Below are positions 27,291-34,505 of a stretch of 38,810 bases of DNA, piece by piece. The notes under the pieces are model-generated. The model worked only from the letters and a program-made list of their open reading frames with translations, ran no database searches and had not been told where the DNA came from. Numbering within the stretch: position 1 is the first letter of the stretch; every line of letters starts with the position of its first letter. The position numbers and the translations under genes are program-made. Source of the stretch: an uncultured bacterium (GTDB taxonomy: Bacteria > Verrucomicrobiota > Kiritimatiellia > RFP12 > UBA1067); contig CADCGZ010000040.1 of assembly GCA_902801025.1 (NCBI GenBank), positions 1-38,810 of the forward strand. Reading direction: 5' to 3'.

Positions 27291-28450
27291 CGCGCGAACA
27301 GCTTCTTCATGTCGGTGAGGCGAGACTTGTCGGCGACGAGAACCGCGTCGGGGGTCGTGACGACGACGAGGTTCTTCACGCCGAGAAGCGAGATGCGCGC
27401 AGAGCGGGCGACGCAGATGTTGCCCTCCGCCTCGACGACCGTGCACGGACCTTCGCGGACGTTCCCGCGCGAGTCGTGCGGGAAGTACTTGTCGAACGCG
27501 GCGAAACTGCCGACGTCGTCCCAGCCGAAGTCGCCGGGAACGACCTCGACGTTCTTCGACTTCTCCATCACGGCATAGTCGAAGCTGATCTTTGGAAGAG
27601 CGGAATAAAGCTTGGCCAGACTGCCGCCTGCAATCGCCGTGGAGCGTGAGCGAGTCCCGTCCGTCCTGTTCGTCCCGTCCGTCTCGAGTCGGGTCAATTG
27701 CTCAAGTTCCGGCGCATGCGCGGCAAATGCGCCGCGGAAGGTCGAGGCGCGGGCGATGAACATTCCGGCGTTCCAGAGATAACCGGCCTTGACGTATTTC
27801 TTCGCCGTCTTCGCGTCGGGCTTCTCGACGAAGGTACGCGTCTTTGGCGAAATGTAGCCAAAGCATGTCGCAGGATAGGTCGGCTTGATGCCGAGAGTGA
27901 CGATGACCGGCTTGCGGCGGGCGAGGGCAACGGCTTTTGAAACGACCTTGCGAAACGCCTTGGGGTTCGCCACCATCTGGTCGCTCGAGAAGAAGCCTAT
28001 GATAGGGTCAATTAGGGTCGAGTTAGCGTCAGTTAGGGTCTGGTTAGGGTCAGTTAGGGTCTGGTTAGGGTCGGTTAGGGTCTGGTTAGGGTCGGTTAGA
28101 CTACAAGACCCTAAGTCGGCCCTAGAAGACCCTAATCCAGATTCCGAGGCCAGGCCGACACCAAGCGCGACCGCGGCGCCTGTGTCGCGGCGCATCGGCT
28201 CACCCAAGATATTGCACTTAGGAATCTCGGGAAGCTCCCTTCTCGTCGCTGCGACGAGGTTCTTCGCCGTCACGACAAAAACGTCCTTTGGCGAGACGAA
28301 GCCGTCAAGACGGCTCACCGCCTGACGAATCAAGCTCGCGCCGCCGAAGACGCGCAGAAACTGCTTCGGGCGCTCGGGAGTAGAGAGCGGCCAGAACCGC
28401 TCGCCCGAACCGCCTGCGAGAATGACTGCCTTGAAAGTCGAAGTGCTCAT
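27287..28450 (-). CDS. manC: Mannose-1-phosphate guanylyltransferase with in-frame repeat insertion
   Basis: Makes GDP-mannose from mannose-1-phosphate and GTP, for surface polysaccharide. 387 residues; the nucleotide loop AVILAGGSGERFWPLSTPERPKQF, FVEKPD and YLWNAGMFIARAS are diagnostic. The expected PSDH block reads FFSSDQMV. Just before it, residues of about 112-152 are a low-complexity insert with LTDPNQT repeated three times, from a DNA minisatellite. A second small insert (TDGTNRTDGTRSRS) lies near residue 260. Both fall in loops, so activity may survive. It overlaps the radical SAM gene and truA by 4 bp each. Confidence 0.9.
   Translation of the reverse strand: MSTSTFKAVILAGGSGERFWPLSTPERPKQFLRVFGGASLIRQAVSRLDGFVSPKDVFVVTAKNLVAATRRELPEIPKCNILGEPMRRDTGAAVALGVGLASESGLGSSRADLGSCSLTDPNQTLTDPNQTLTDPNQTLTDANSTLIDPIIGFFSSDQMVANPKAFRKVVSKAVALARRKPVIVTLGIKPTYPATCFGYISPKTRTFVEKPDAKTAKKYVKAGYLWNAGMFIARASTFRGAFAAHAPELEQLTRLETDGTNRTDGTRSRSTAIAGGSLAKLYSALPKISFDYAVMEKSKNVEVVPGDFGWDDVGSFAAFDKYFPHDSRGNVREGPCTVVEAEGNICVARSARISLLGVKNLVVVTTPDAVLVADKSRLTDMKKLFAR
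28003..28100. repeat. 21-bp minisatellite inside manC (TTAGGGTC core)
   Basis: Three tandem 21-bp units at 28031-28093, of form (A/G)GTTAGGGTCTGGTTAGGGTC, flanked by degenerate partial copies. The core also appears inverted as GACCCTAA at 28107-28114 and 28128-28135. The unit length of seven codons keeps the frame when copy number changes. Confidence 0.9.
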
Positions 28451-29883
28451 TTACTTCCTTTGAAATCAAGAAGATGTCCGATGAGATAGCGGAGGCCGCG
28501 GTAGTAGAAAGCGAAGTTAAAGAGGTTGCGACGGAAAAGATGCCAAAGCGCGGCAGGCTGGAGGAAGCCGCGGTAGACCTTGCGAATCGCGCACTTGATC
28601 TCGTCCTCCGAGACGAGCGGCGTCTTCGTTATCGCGCGACGCATGTCGTACTCGTCCCAGTCGAGCGTCGTGAGGCCGTCATTCGCCTTTAGCTCCTTGA
28701 AGAGGGGCGTTCCGGGATAGGGAATCGTAAGCGTGCATTGAAGCGTCTTCGCCCAGCCCTTCGCAAGGAGTTTGCGCGCGAGAGCGACGGTGTTGGCGAT
28801 TTCCTTCGGCCCTTCCCAGGCGTGGCCGAACATGAAAGTGACATGGACATCGAGCCCCGCCTCGGTCGCCCACTTCGCGCCCCTCTCGACATCCTCGACC
28901 TTGAGCGCCTTGCAAAAGCGGTCGAGCGTCTCCTGGTTCGCGGACTCGACGCCGAAGAGGACAAACTGGAAGCCGGCCTTTCGCATGAGCTGGTAGTCGG
29001 CCAAAGTGAGCCGCCCAAAGCGCATGTTGCAGTCGATGCGGACCTTCTTGTTGAGCCCGCGCGAAATCATCTCGTTGCAGAAGTCGGTGAGCCACTGTCC
29101 GACCGGGAAGGAACCCGAGTCGTCCATGATCTCCTTAACGCCGTACTTCGAGACGAGCATTTCGATTTCGTCTACGACGTCCTTCACCTTGCGGACGCGG
29201 TAGCGGGGATAGAGCGTCGTCCAGCTGCAGAAGGTGCACTTGCCGTGCCAGCAGTCGCGGCCCGACATGATGTAGGTGCCAGGCTTGCGGCGGAAGTTGC
29301 CGTTCTTCTCGGCGTAAAGCTCCCAATGGACGAGGTCGCGGTCTATCCAGGGAGCATCGGCGATGGAGTCCTTAAGGGCAAACGGCTGGACGCCCTTGGG
29401 GCAGCCGGCGGCAATAAAGTCGAGAAGCCCGAAATCCCAGTCTCCGCCGGGAATCACCGCCCAAACGCCCGGCTTCTCAATCGACTCCTCGGGAAGCGCC
29501 GTGACATGGTCGCCTACGAGGACGAACTTAACATCCTTGGGTAGGGGTGCGGGACCGCCCGAGGTCCCGTCCGTTCCAGTCGGCAAATGTTCCGCAATCC
29601 ACTTCCAATGACGCTTGACGACAGGCGTCTTCGTCTCGAGAACGACGAGGTCGGGATGAAACTCGGCGAGCTTCGCGTCAAACGCCTCGGGCGAAAGCTC
29701 CGAGGCGATACCATCGAGGAAGAGGACTTCGTGCCCTGCCTTTTTAAGCATCGTCCCCGCCGTGGCCGGCACGACGGGGAAGATGTAGGTGGGTCGCGAG
29801 AACCACTGGAACTGGCGGTTCTGCGTGAGGAGCGCGACGCCCTTCTCGCTCTTCAGCGGCGGATAGGCAATCGCGATCCTCAT
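28447..29883 (-). CDS. B12-binding-type radical SAM protein
   Basis: 478 residues. An N-terminal Rossmann-like cobalamin-binding type domain (residues 1-150, IAYPPLKSEKG, HEVLFLDG) is followed by a radical SAM barrel and a C-terminal helical region. The cluster motif is GRDCWHGKCTFCSW, CX4CX2C, one residue longer than the classical CX3CX2C. The B12 domain lacks an obvious DXHXXG, so cobalamin binding is not assured. A small Thr/Gly insert (PTGTDGTSGGPAPLP) lies near residue 105. Substrate unknown; neighbours in the operon deal with surface and sugar nucleotides. It starts 3 bp after the DUF481 stop. Confidence 0.85.
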   Translation of the reverse strand: MRIAIAYPPLKSEKGVALLTQNRQFQWFSRPTYIFPVVPATAGTMLKKAGHEVLFLDGIASELSPEAFDAKLAEFHPDLVVLETKTPVVKRHWKWIAEHLPTGTDGTSGGPAPLPKDVKFVLVGDHVTALPEESIEKPGVWAVIPGGDWDFGLLDFIAAGCPKGVQPFALKDSIADAPWIDRDLVHWELYAEKNGNFRRKPGTYIMSGRDCWHGKCTFCSWTTLYPRYRVRKVKDVVDEIEMLVSKYGVKEIMDDSGSFPVGQWLTDFCNEMISRGLNKKVRIDCNMRFGRLTLADYQLMRKAGFQFVLFGVESANQETLDRFCKALKVEDVERGAKWATEAGLDVHVTFMFGHAWEGPKEIANTVALARKLLAKGWAKTLQCTLTIPYPGTPLFKELKANDGLTTLDWDEYDMRRAITKTPLVSEDEIKCAIRKVYRGFLQPAALWHLFRRNLFNFAFYYRGLRYLIGHLLDFKGSK

Positions 29884-29886
29884 GAA

Positions 29887-30825
29887 TTACCACTTGTAGC
29901 CAAGTCCGACGATATAGCGGAAGTCGCTCGACTTGCGGCCAACGGAAGGCACGGAGTTGTAGTCCCACTCGATCTTCGCGAGGAGGTCGAAGTCCATGAT
30001 GATCTTCGTCGTGAAGCCGACGTCCGCCTTGATGAGGTGGTTGTCGAAGTCGTCAACCTGCGGAAGTATCTCGAAGTTGTGGAAGGCCTCGATCTCGGGG
30101 TTCCACTTCGGGAAGTACTTGAGGTGATGCGCATAGCGGAGCGTCGCATAGCTCTTCTCGGCATCAGGATCCTTCACCTTGTAGTCCACGCGAATCCACG
30201 CGGCGCCGATTTCCTGGTTGAAGCTCAAGGTGCCGATCGACCAAAGCGCTTCCTTCTCGAACCACTGGTAGCCAAGACCACCGCCGAGACGAAGGCGGAA
30301 GTCGAGACCGGCGATGTCGTCCTGCTCGTAGCGGCCGTTCTCGTAGGTGTAGAACGCCTTGCTCCAGAAGTGGTCATGCTGACCCTCGAGCTCCCAGCGG
30401 TCGGTCGACTTCTCGCGGGTGTCCTTGGAGGTGCCCGTCTCGCTGTAGTAGTAGCCGAAGTCGAAGTTCACGCGATCATCGTCCCAGCGACGGTTGAGGT
30501 TCGCTATGACCGAGGCATTGTTCTTGTAGGTATTGCCGCGGGCGCTCTCGTAGGCGACGTTGATCGAGCCGTGCCATGTTTCCGGCGGCTTCTCTTCGGG
30601 AGGAAGCGCAGCCACCTCGACCTTGTTCTCGTTGGCCGTCTCGACGAACGCGACCTTGTCGGCGGGAAGCTCGACGGCCCCGAGATCGTCGGAGGTGAAC
30701 TTAACCTTGTCGCCGGCAACGACGGCGCCGGAACCTGTAAGCACCGACCCGGACTTCATGATTACCCTGTCGGCGAATGCGGAAGCAGCAGTCATCGCCG
30801 CTACCACAAGCATCAGTCTTTTCAT
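29887..30825 (-). CDS. DUF481 outer-membrane beta-barrel protein (YdiY-like)
   Basis: 312 residues with a signal peptide (MKRLMLVVAAMTAASAFA). A short SH3-like strand region (VIMKSGSVLTGSGAVVAGDKVKFTSDD) precedes alternating aromatic strands typical of DUF481 (WHGSINVAYESARGN, FGYYYSETGT), ending with an aromatic C-terminal strand (YIVGLGYKW) as in outer-membrane barrels. Function of the family is unclear. ATG 30825 has AAGGAG 8 nt upstream and overlaps the secretin stop by 4 bp; a longer frame to 30873 lies in the secretin gene and is rejected. Confidence 0.88.
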   Translation of the reverse strand: MKRLMLVVAAMTAASAFADRVIMKSGSVLTGSGAVVAGDKVKFTSDDLGAVELPADKVAFVETANENKVEVAALPPEEKPPETWHGSINVAYESARGNTYKNNASVIANLNRRWDDDRVNFDFGYYYSETGTSKDTREKSTDRWELEGQHDHFWSKAFYTYENGRYEQDDIAGLDFRLRLGGGLGYQWFEKEALWSIGTLSFNQEIGAAWIRVDYKVKDPDAEKSYATLRYAHHLKYFPKWNPEIEAFHNFEILPQVDDFDNHLIKADVGFTTKIIMDFDLLAKIEWDYNSVPSVGRKSSDFRYIVGLGYKW

Positions 30826-32468
30826 TGATTGTTCTCCTTTTTGTAGTTTGGATCCTTTACAAATGGAATCCACGAAGACGTATCGGGACGCGGCGGCGGA
30901 AGCGGGTCTTCCGCCTGCTCCTCGAGCGACCGCAGGTCGAGCGAGCCTATTCCCTCAAGATTCTTCTCCGGACGGTCGCCCGGCTCAAGCTTCTGGCCCT
31001 TCGTGTACTGGCGACCGAGGACGGCGTTCTTCGGGAGCCCGGCGTCCTTGTGCGGGTTGTTCGGGTCTACAAGGCCGACGGTGACGAAGACGATGATCTC
31101 CTTCTGCTGTTTCTTGCGGGCAGACGAGCCGAAGAGCCGCGGTCCGATCCACGGAATGTCGCGAAGGAGCGGAATGCCGTTGTCGACCTGCTCCTCAACG
31201 GTGCGGGAAAGCCCGCCGATCACCGCCGTCGTTCCACTCGCCATTGCAAACTCGGTGACGAGCCTCTGAACCTCTATAACAGGGAAACGGGCGGAAATCG
31301 TGCCGCTGTCGGCATCTGACTCAGTGCCCGACTCGACCCAGCCGTTCTGCGAGGAGATCGTCGGGACGATCGAGACGTTGATGAGACCGTTGGTGCCGAT
31401 CCTCGGCGTAACGTCAAGCGATATGCCCCAGCTGAAGAACGCTTCCTTCGCAAACATGAACTTGTCTTCGCCTGGAATCGAAGCCATCTGCATGTCGAGA
31501 TCGAGGGAGTCGCTGCCGGACGTCGTCGTGCGCTTAGCCGCGATCTTGACATTCGGGTACTTCGTCGTCATGTCGACAGTCGCCTTGCGCCCGGACGAGA
31601 CGATGATCTTCGGATTGGAGAATATGCGCGCATCCTGGCTGCCCTCGAGCGCCGACAGGACGACGTACATCTGGGAGAAGTCGAGGGTGCCGTTAAAATA
31701 GGCAATGTCGCCGTCAGCGCCGCCATTCAGGGCAGATCCGGAGAGCGTATACGACGTAGTGCCGTCCTTCGTCGTGCGCGTGTAGTCCTGGACACCCTTC
31801 CCAAGCCGGTTCTTCTGGATGCCGCCGCCGAGCGAGACCGTACCCTTCATGCCGTCAAGCATCGACCAGTCAATGCCAATGTCGTGGAAGACATTGTTGG
31901 AAAGTTCAACAAAGCGCGCCTCGATATACACCTGCTTAGGCTCGACGTCGATCTCGCGGATAACCTGCTCGCAGGCGTCAAGAATCACCGCAGGGGCCGT
32001 AACCATCACGGAATTCGATTCAGGGAAGGCAATCGCCATCCTGTTGATTTTCCAGACGACGCCGAAATCGCCGGACCACGTGGAGTTCAGCTTCGCGGCA
32101 ACATCCTCGGCGGATGCGTGCGCGAGGTGAAACGTGCGCGTCGATATACGGCGGCGTGCGAGGGCAATCTCGGCCTTCGCCTCGGCAGCCGCCCTCTCCT
32201 TCATAAGTTCGGCACGCTCCTCGGCGGCGGCTGCGACACGCACCTCCTCGGCGGCGCGGGCCGCTGCCGAGGCAACTATGACGGCGTTGGAAAGCGACAA
32301 CTCGTCGACGTCAGGAGACGCGACGAGATCGTCTACCACGGGATCGAGTACCACGGGATCGGGCGGGTCTGCCGCGACGACCGCAGGCGCGACAGTATCG
32401 ACCCCATCGGCCGCGAACGCGACGGACAGAATCGGCACAAGCACCAATGACAGGACAGTATTCCTCAT
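30822..32468 (-). CDS. Orphan secretin-domain outer membrane protein (GspD/PilQ-like)
   Basis: 548 residues. Signal peptide (NTVLSLVLVPILSVAFAA), a Val/Asp/Pro-rich stretch, an Ala/Glu/Arg coiled coil (about 60-105), an N-domain (RTFHLAHASAEDVAAKLN), then the secretin core from VYIEARFVEL (about 185) to GIPLLRDIPWIGPRLFG and EIIVFVTVGL (about 475). Secretins form ring channels in type II secretion or type IV pili, but no such partners are adjacent; the domain set before the core is shorter than in GspD. ATG 32468 lies about 7 nt from the predicted transcription start and lacks a Shine-Dalgarno. First gene of the five-gene operon. Confidence 0.88.
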   Translation of the reverse strand: MRNTVLSLVLVPILSVAFAADGVDTVAPAVVAADPPDPVVLDPVVDDLVASPDVDELSLSNAVIVASAAARAAEEVRVAAAAEERAELMKERAAAEAKAEIALARRRISTRTFHLAHASAEDVAAKLNSTWSGDFGVVWKINRMAIAFPESNSVMVTAPAVILDACEQVIREIDVEPKQVYIEARFVELSNNVFHDIGIDWSMLDGMKGTVSLGGGIQKNRLGKGVQDYTRTTKDGTTSYTLSGSALNGGADGDIAYFNGTLDFSQMYVVLSALEGSQDARIFSNPKIIVSSGRKATVDMTTKYPNVKIAAKRTTTSGSDSLDLDMQMASIPGEDKFMFAKEAFFSWGISLDVTPRIGTNGLINVSIVPTISSQNGWVESGTESDADSGTISARFPVIEVQRLVTEFAMASGTTAVIGGLSRTVEEQVDNGIPLLRDIPWIGPRLFGSSARKKQQKEIIVFVTVGLVDPNNPHKDAGLPKNAVLGRQYTKGQKLEPGDRPEKNLEGIGSLDLRSLEEQAEDPLPPPRPDTSSWIPFVKDPNYKKENNQ

Positions 32469-32480
32469 TTTTGGAAAGGA

Positions 32481-32486
32481 ATTATA
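32481..32486 (-). promoter_or_regulatory. Extended -10 promoter of the secretin-truA operon
   Basis: Minus-strand TGGTATAAT, hexamer 32486-32481; predicted start near 32474, six bases before ATG 32468. A weak TTCATT lies 17 bp upstream. Confidence 0.6.
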
Positions 32487-32491
32487 CCAAA

Positions 32492-33001
32492 TTAGCCCCT
32501 GAAAATGAAGAATTTACGGGCAAAAAAGTTTAGCATGAACGACACGGCGACTTCGATGACGACAGCCGCCGAAGTCGTCATGCCGACGAACTCGATGAGA
32601 ACGCTCTGGACGGCAAGCGCAATAGCCGTTGCAAGCGCCGCCACGCCGAAGAACATGCCGAACTCGGCGTACCAGCGGAACCTCCCCGGACGAAACACGA
32701 ACGCGCGGTTCATGAGCCAGCAGAAGACGTTCGCGACAGTGAACCCAGCCGCCGTCGCAACGCCGGCGAGGAACCAGCGCGCCTCGTACCACGGCTCGGC
32801 GCCCGTGAAGACGACGCTCGGCAACCCCAGCAGTTTCACCGCCTTGTCGTCAGGCGTCAGGCACTTCAGGCACGTCGACGCCAAGACGTAGAAGACCGCG
32901 AACTGAACACAGGTCGCCGCGACGCCTATGGCGCCATATTTGACGAACTGTGCAAACGGTCCGCAGTCGTGCGAGAGAAATCGCCGTACGAAATCTCTCA
33001 C
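32492..33001 (-). CDS. GtrA-like family membrane protein
   Basis: 169 residues with four hydrophobic segments, starting after the FAQFVKYGAIGVAATCVQFAVFY segment typical of GtrA (PF04138). Helix-end motifs ANVFCWLMNRAFVF and FFARKFFIF are the family hallmarks. GtrA-type proteins are thought to move lipid-linked sugars across the membrane. GTG 33001 overlaps the Gfo/Idh stop (GTGA) and is preferred to ATG 33061, which would overlap that gene by 64 bp with an unlikely sequence. Cotranscribed with the oxidoreductase. Confidence 0.88.
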   Translation of the reverse strand: MRDFVRRFLSHDCGPFAQFVKYGAIGVAATCVQFAVFYVLASTCLKCLTPDDKAVKLLGLPSVVFTGAEPWYEARWFLAGVATAAGFTVANVFCWLMNRAFVFRPGRFRWYAEFGMFFGVAALATAIALAVQSVLIEFVGMTTSAAVVIEVAVSFMLNFFARKFFIFRG

Positions 33002-34425
33002 GCAAGCCCCATCTTGCCAAGGTCGACCGAGAGGTCGCCGAGAGGCGCCGTGGTCTTCCACGCGCCACGCGTAAAGTCGGGGATGTCCATCGAGGCGCTA
33101 CGGTTCCTGACCGACTTTTCGCTGAGCTCGCACAGGCAGCACCAGCTCGCGAGGTCGTAGACGTTCTGGTCGAGCGGGAGGCCGTTCTGCATGCAGTAGG
33201 CGAGACGAAGGACCATGAGGAAGTCCATGCCGCCGTGACCACCCATTTTCTTGGCCATCTCGCCAGACTGCTTCCAGAGCGGATGCATGAACTCCTTGCG
33301 GATCTCCTCGGCCTTGTCGCCAGCGAAGAACGAGTGGGCGCCCGCACCTGGCTTGTCCTCCCACGCGACGCGATAAGGATAGTCGGTGAGAATGCCCTTC
33401 GTGCCGGTGATCGTGTTGATGCGGCTGTAGGGACGGGGCGAACTCACGTCGTGCTGGATCATGATCGAGCGGCCCTTCTTCGTCTTGATGAGCATCGTGT
33501 TCATGTCGCCCATCTCGACCTTGAGGTTGTGCTTCCAGTTGTCCGCGGGGAATGTGGCCTTGGCGTAGGCCTCAAAGTTGAACTGGTTGGACTCGAGCGA
33601 CACGAGGTAGTCGAAGCAATCGCCGCGGTTAACGTCCATGTACCAGCAGATCGGCCCAAGGCCGTGGGTCGTGTACTGGTTGCCCTTGTGGGCGACGTTG
33701 TGGCGGAGGCGCCAGAAGTTCCAGTACGACGCAATCTTGTTCTTCTCGTCCCATCCCGGGCTGCTCTCTATCCAGTCGCCGTAGTTGTAGCTCCTGAGGT
33801 CGTGGATGTACGCGCCCTCGGCATGGACGAGGTCGCCGAGCTTGCCGAGGCGGCAGAGGTTGAGCGCAAGCATCTCGATTTCGCCGTAGCAGCAGTTCTC
33901 GAGCTGCATGCAGTGGCGCTTGAGCCGCTCGGAAGTCTCGACGAGCTCCCAGCACTCATCGACGGTAAACGCGGCCGGAACCTCGATCGCGACGTGCTTG
34001 CCGGCGTTCATCGCGTAGAGCGCAATCGGAACGTGAAGCTCCCACGGCGTCGCGTTGTAGACGAGATCGACGTTCTCGTCGTCGCAGAGCTTCTTCCACT
34101 CCTCGGCGCCGCCAGTGTAGACCTTCGGCGCGGGACGGCCCGCCTTCTCGATTGCCGCGAGCGTACTCTTGACGCGCACGGCGTTCAGGTCGCAGATCGC
34201 GGTTGTCTCGCAGCCGGGAATCGCGTTGAAGCCGGTGACGCCGGCCTGGCCGCGACCGAGGCCGATGATGCCGACTCTCAGCTTCTTGAACGGCTTGTCG
34301 GCGTAGGTCGCCATGGACCCTCCGTCACCGAAACCGAAGCCCTTTGTCGTGGAGCATCCGACGACAGCCGCCGCCGCGCCCATCCACGCCGCACCCTTGA
34401 TGAAATCCCTGCGATCTGTATTCAT
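32998..34425 (-). CDS. Tat-exported Gfo/Idh/MocA family oxidoreductase (second copy type)
   Basis: 475 residues. Twin-arginine signal (DRRDFIKGAAWMGAAAAVVGC) with a lipobox-like Cys, so possibly a Tat lipoprotein. The Rossmann segment is RVGIIGLGRGQAGVTG, with VYNATPWELHVPIALYAMNAGKHVAIEVPAA as the family's second motif (EVP for EKP). The C-terminal domain is long and carries HKGNQYTTHGLGPICWYMDVNRGD, as in exported members. It differs clearly from the 7917 gene, so it is a paralogue rather than a recent duplicate. GGAGG lies 9 nt before ATG 34425, within a dyad. Confidence 0.9.
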   Translation of the reverse strand: MNTDRRDFIKGAAWMGAAAAVVGCSTTKGFGFGDGGSMATYADKPFKKLRVGIIGLGRGQAGVTGFNAIPGCETTAICDLNAVRVKSTLAAIEKAGRPAPKVYTGGAEEWKKLCDDENVDLVYNATPWELHVPIALYAMNAGKHVAIEVPAAFTVDECWELVETSERLKRHCMQLENCCYGEIEMLALNLCRLGKLGDLVHAEGAYIHDLRSYNYGDWIESSPGWDEKNKIASYWNFWRLRHNVAHKGNQYTTHGLGPICWYMDVNRGDCFDYLVSLESNQFNFEAYAKATFPADNWKHNLKVEMGDMNTMLIKTKKGRSIMIQHDVSSPRPYSRINTITGTKGILTDYPYRVAWEDKPGAGAHSFFAGDKAEEIRKEFMHPLWKQSGEMAKKMGGHGGMDFLMVLRLAYCMQNGLPLDQNVYDLASWCCLCELSEKSVRNRSASMDIPDFTRGAWKTTAPLGDLSVDLGKMGLA

Positions 34426-34429
34426 AGTA

Positions 34430-34458
34430 AATGTCCTCCGTTTTTGACGGAGGACATT
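34430..34458. promoter_or_regulatory. 12-bp perfect dyad over the Gfo/Idh transcription start
   Basis: AATGTCCTCCGT (34430-34441), 5-nt loop, ACGGAGGACATT (34447-34458). It overlaps the -10 at one end and the Shine-Dalgarno of the Gfo/Idh gene at the other. A repressor operator is the simplest reading; an RNA hairpin hiding the ribosome site, or a U-less terminator after secY, are alternatives. Confidence 0.65.
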
Positions 34459-34461
34459 ATA
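34456..34461 (-). promoter_or_regulatory. Extended -10 promoter of the Gfo/Idh-gtrA unit
   Basis: Minus-strand TGGTATAAT, hexamer 34461-34456; predicted start near 34449, a 24-nt leader with GGAGG. Confidence 0.6.
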
Positions 34462-34482
34462 CCATAAAATCCGAAAACCGTG

Positions 34483-34496
34483 CGCGGATTTCCGCG
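34483..34496 (-). terminator. Possible weak terminator of secY
   Basis: Short G/C hairpin CGCGGATTTCCGCG about 10 bp after the secY stop, followed on the minus strand by two T-tracts (TTTT at 34473-34476 and 34467-34470) instead of one clean run. Low confidence. Confidence 0.3.
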
Positions 34497-34505
34497 AGCT
34501 GCCGC

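Noticed and set aside
28003..28100. Telomere-like TTAGGG repeats
   Set aside because: The repeat is a 21-bp coding minisatellite within an intact gene; the telomere resemblance is coincidental.
28003..28140. CRISPR array
   Set aside because: Units are directly tandem without unique spacers, and no cas genes are near.
33002..33061. Upstream ATG start for the GtrA-like gene
   Set aside because: It would overlap Gfo/Idh by 64 bp; GTG 33001 gives the usual 4-bp coupling.
32950..34467. Plus-strand open frame of 505 codons under Gfo/Idh
   Set aside because: Shadow of codon bias; Gfo/Idh is clear on the minus strand.
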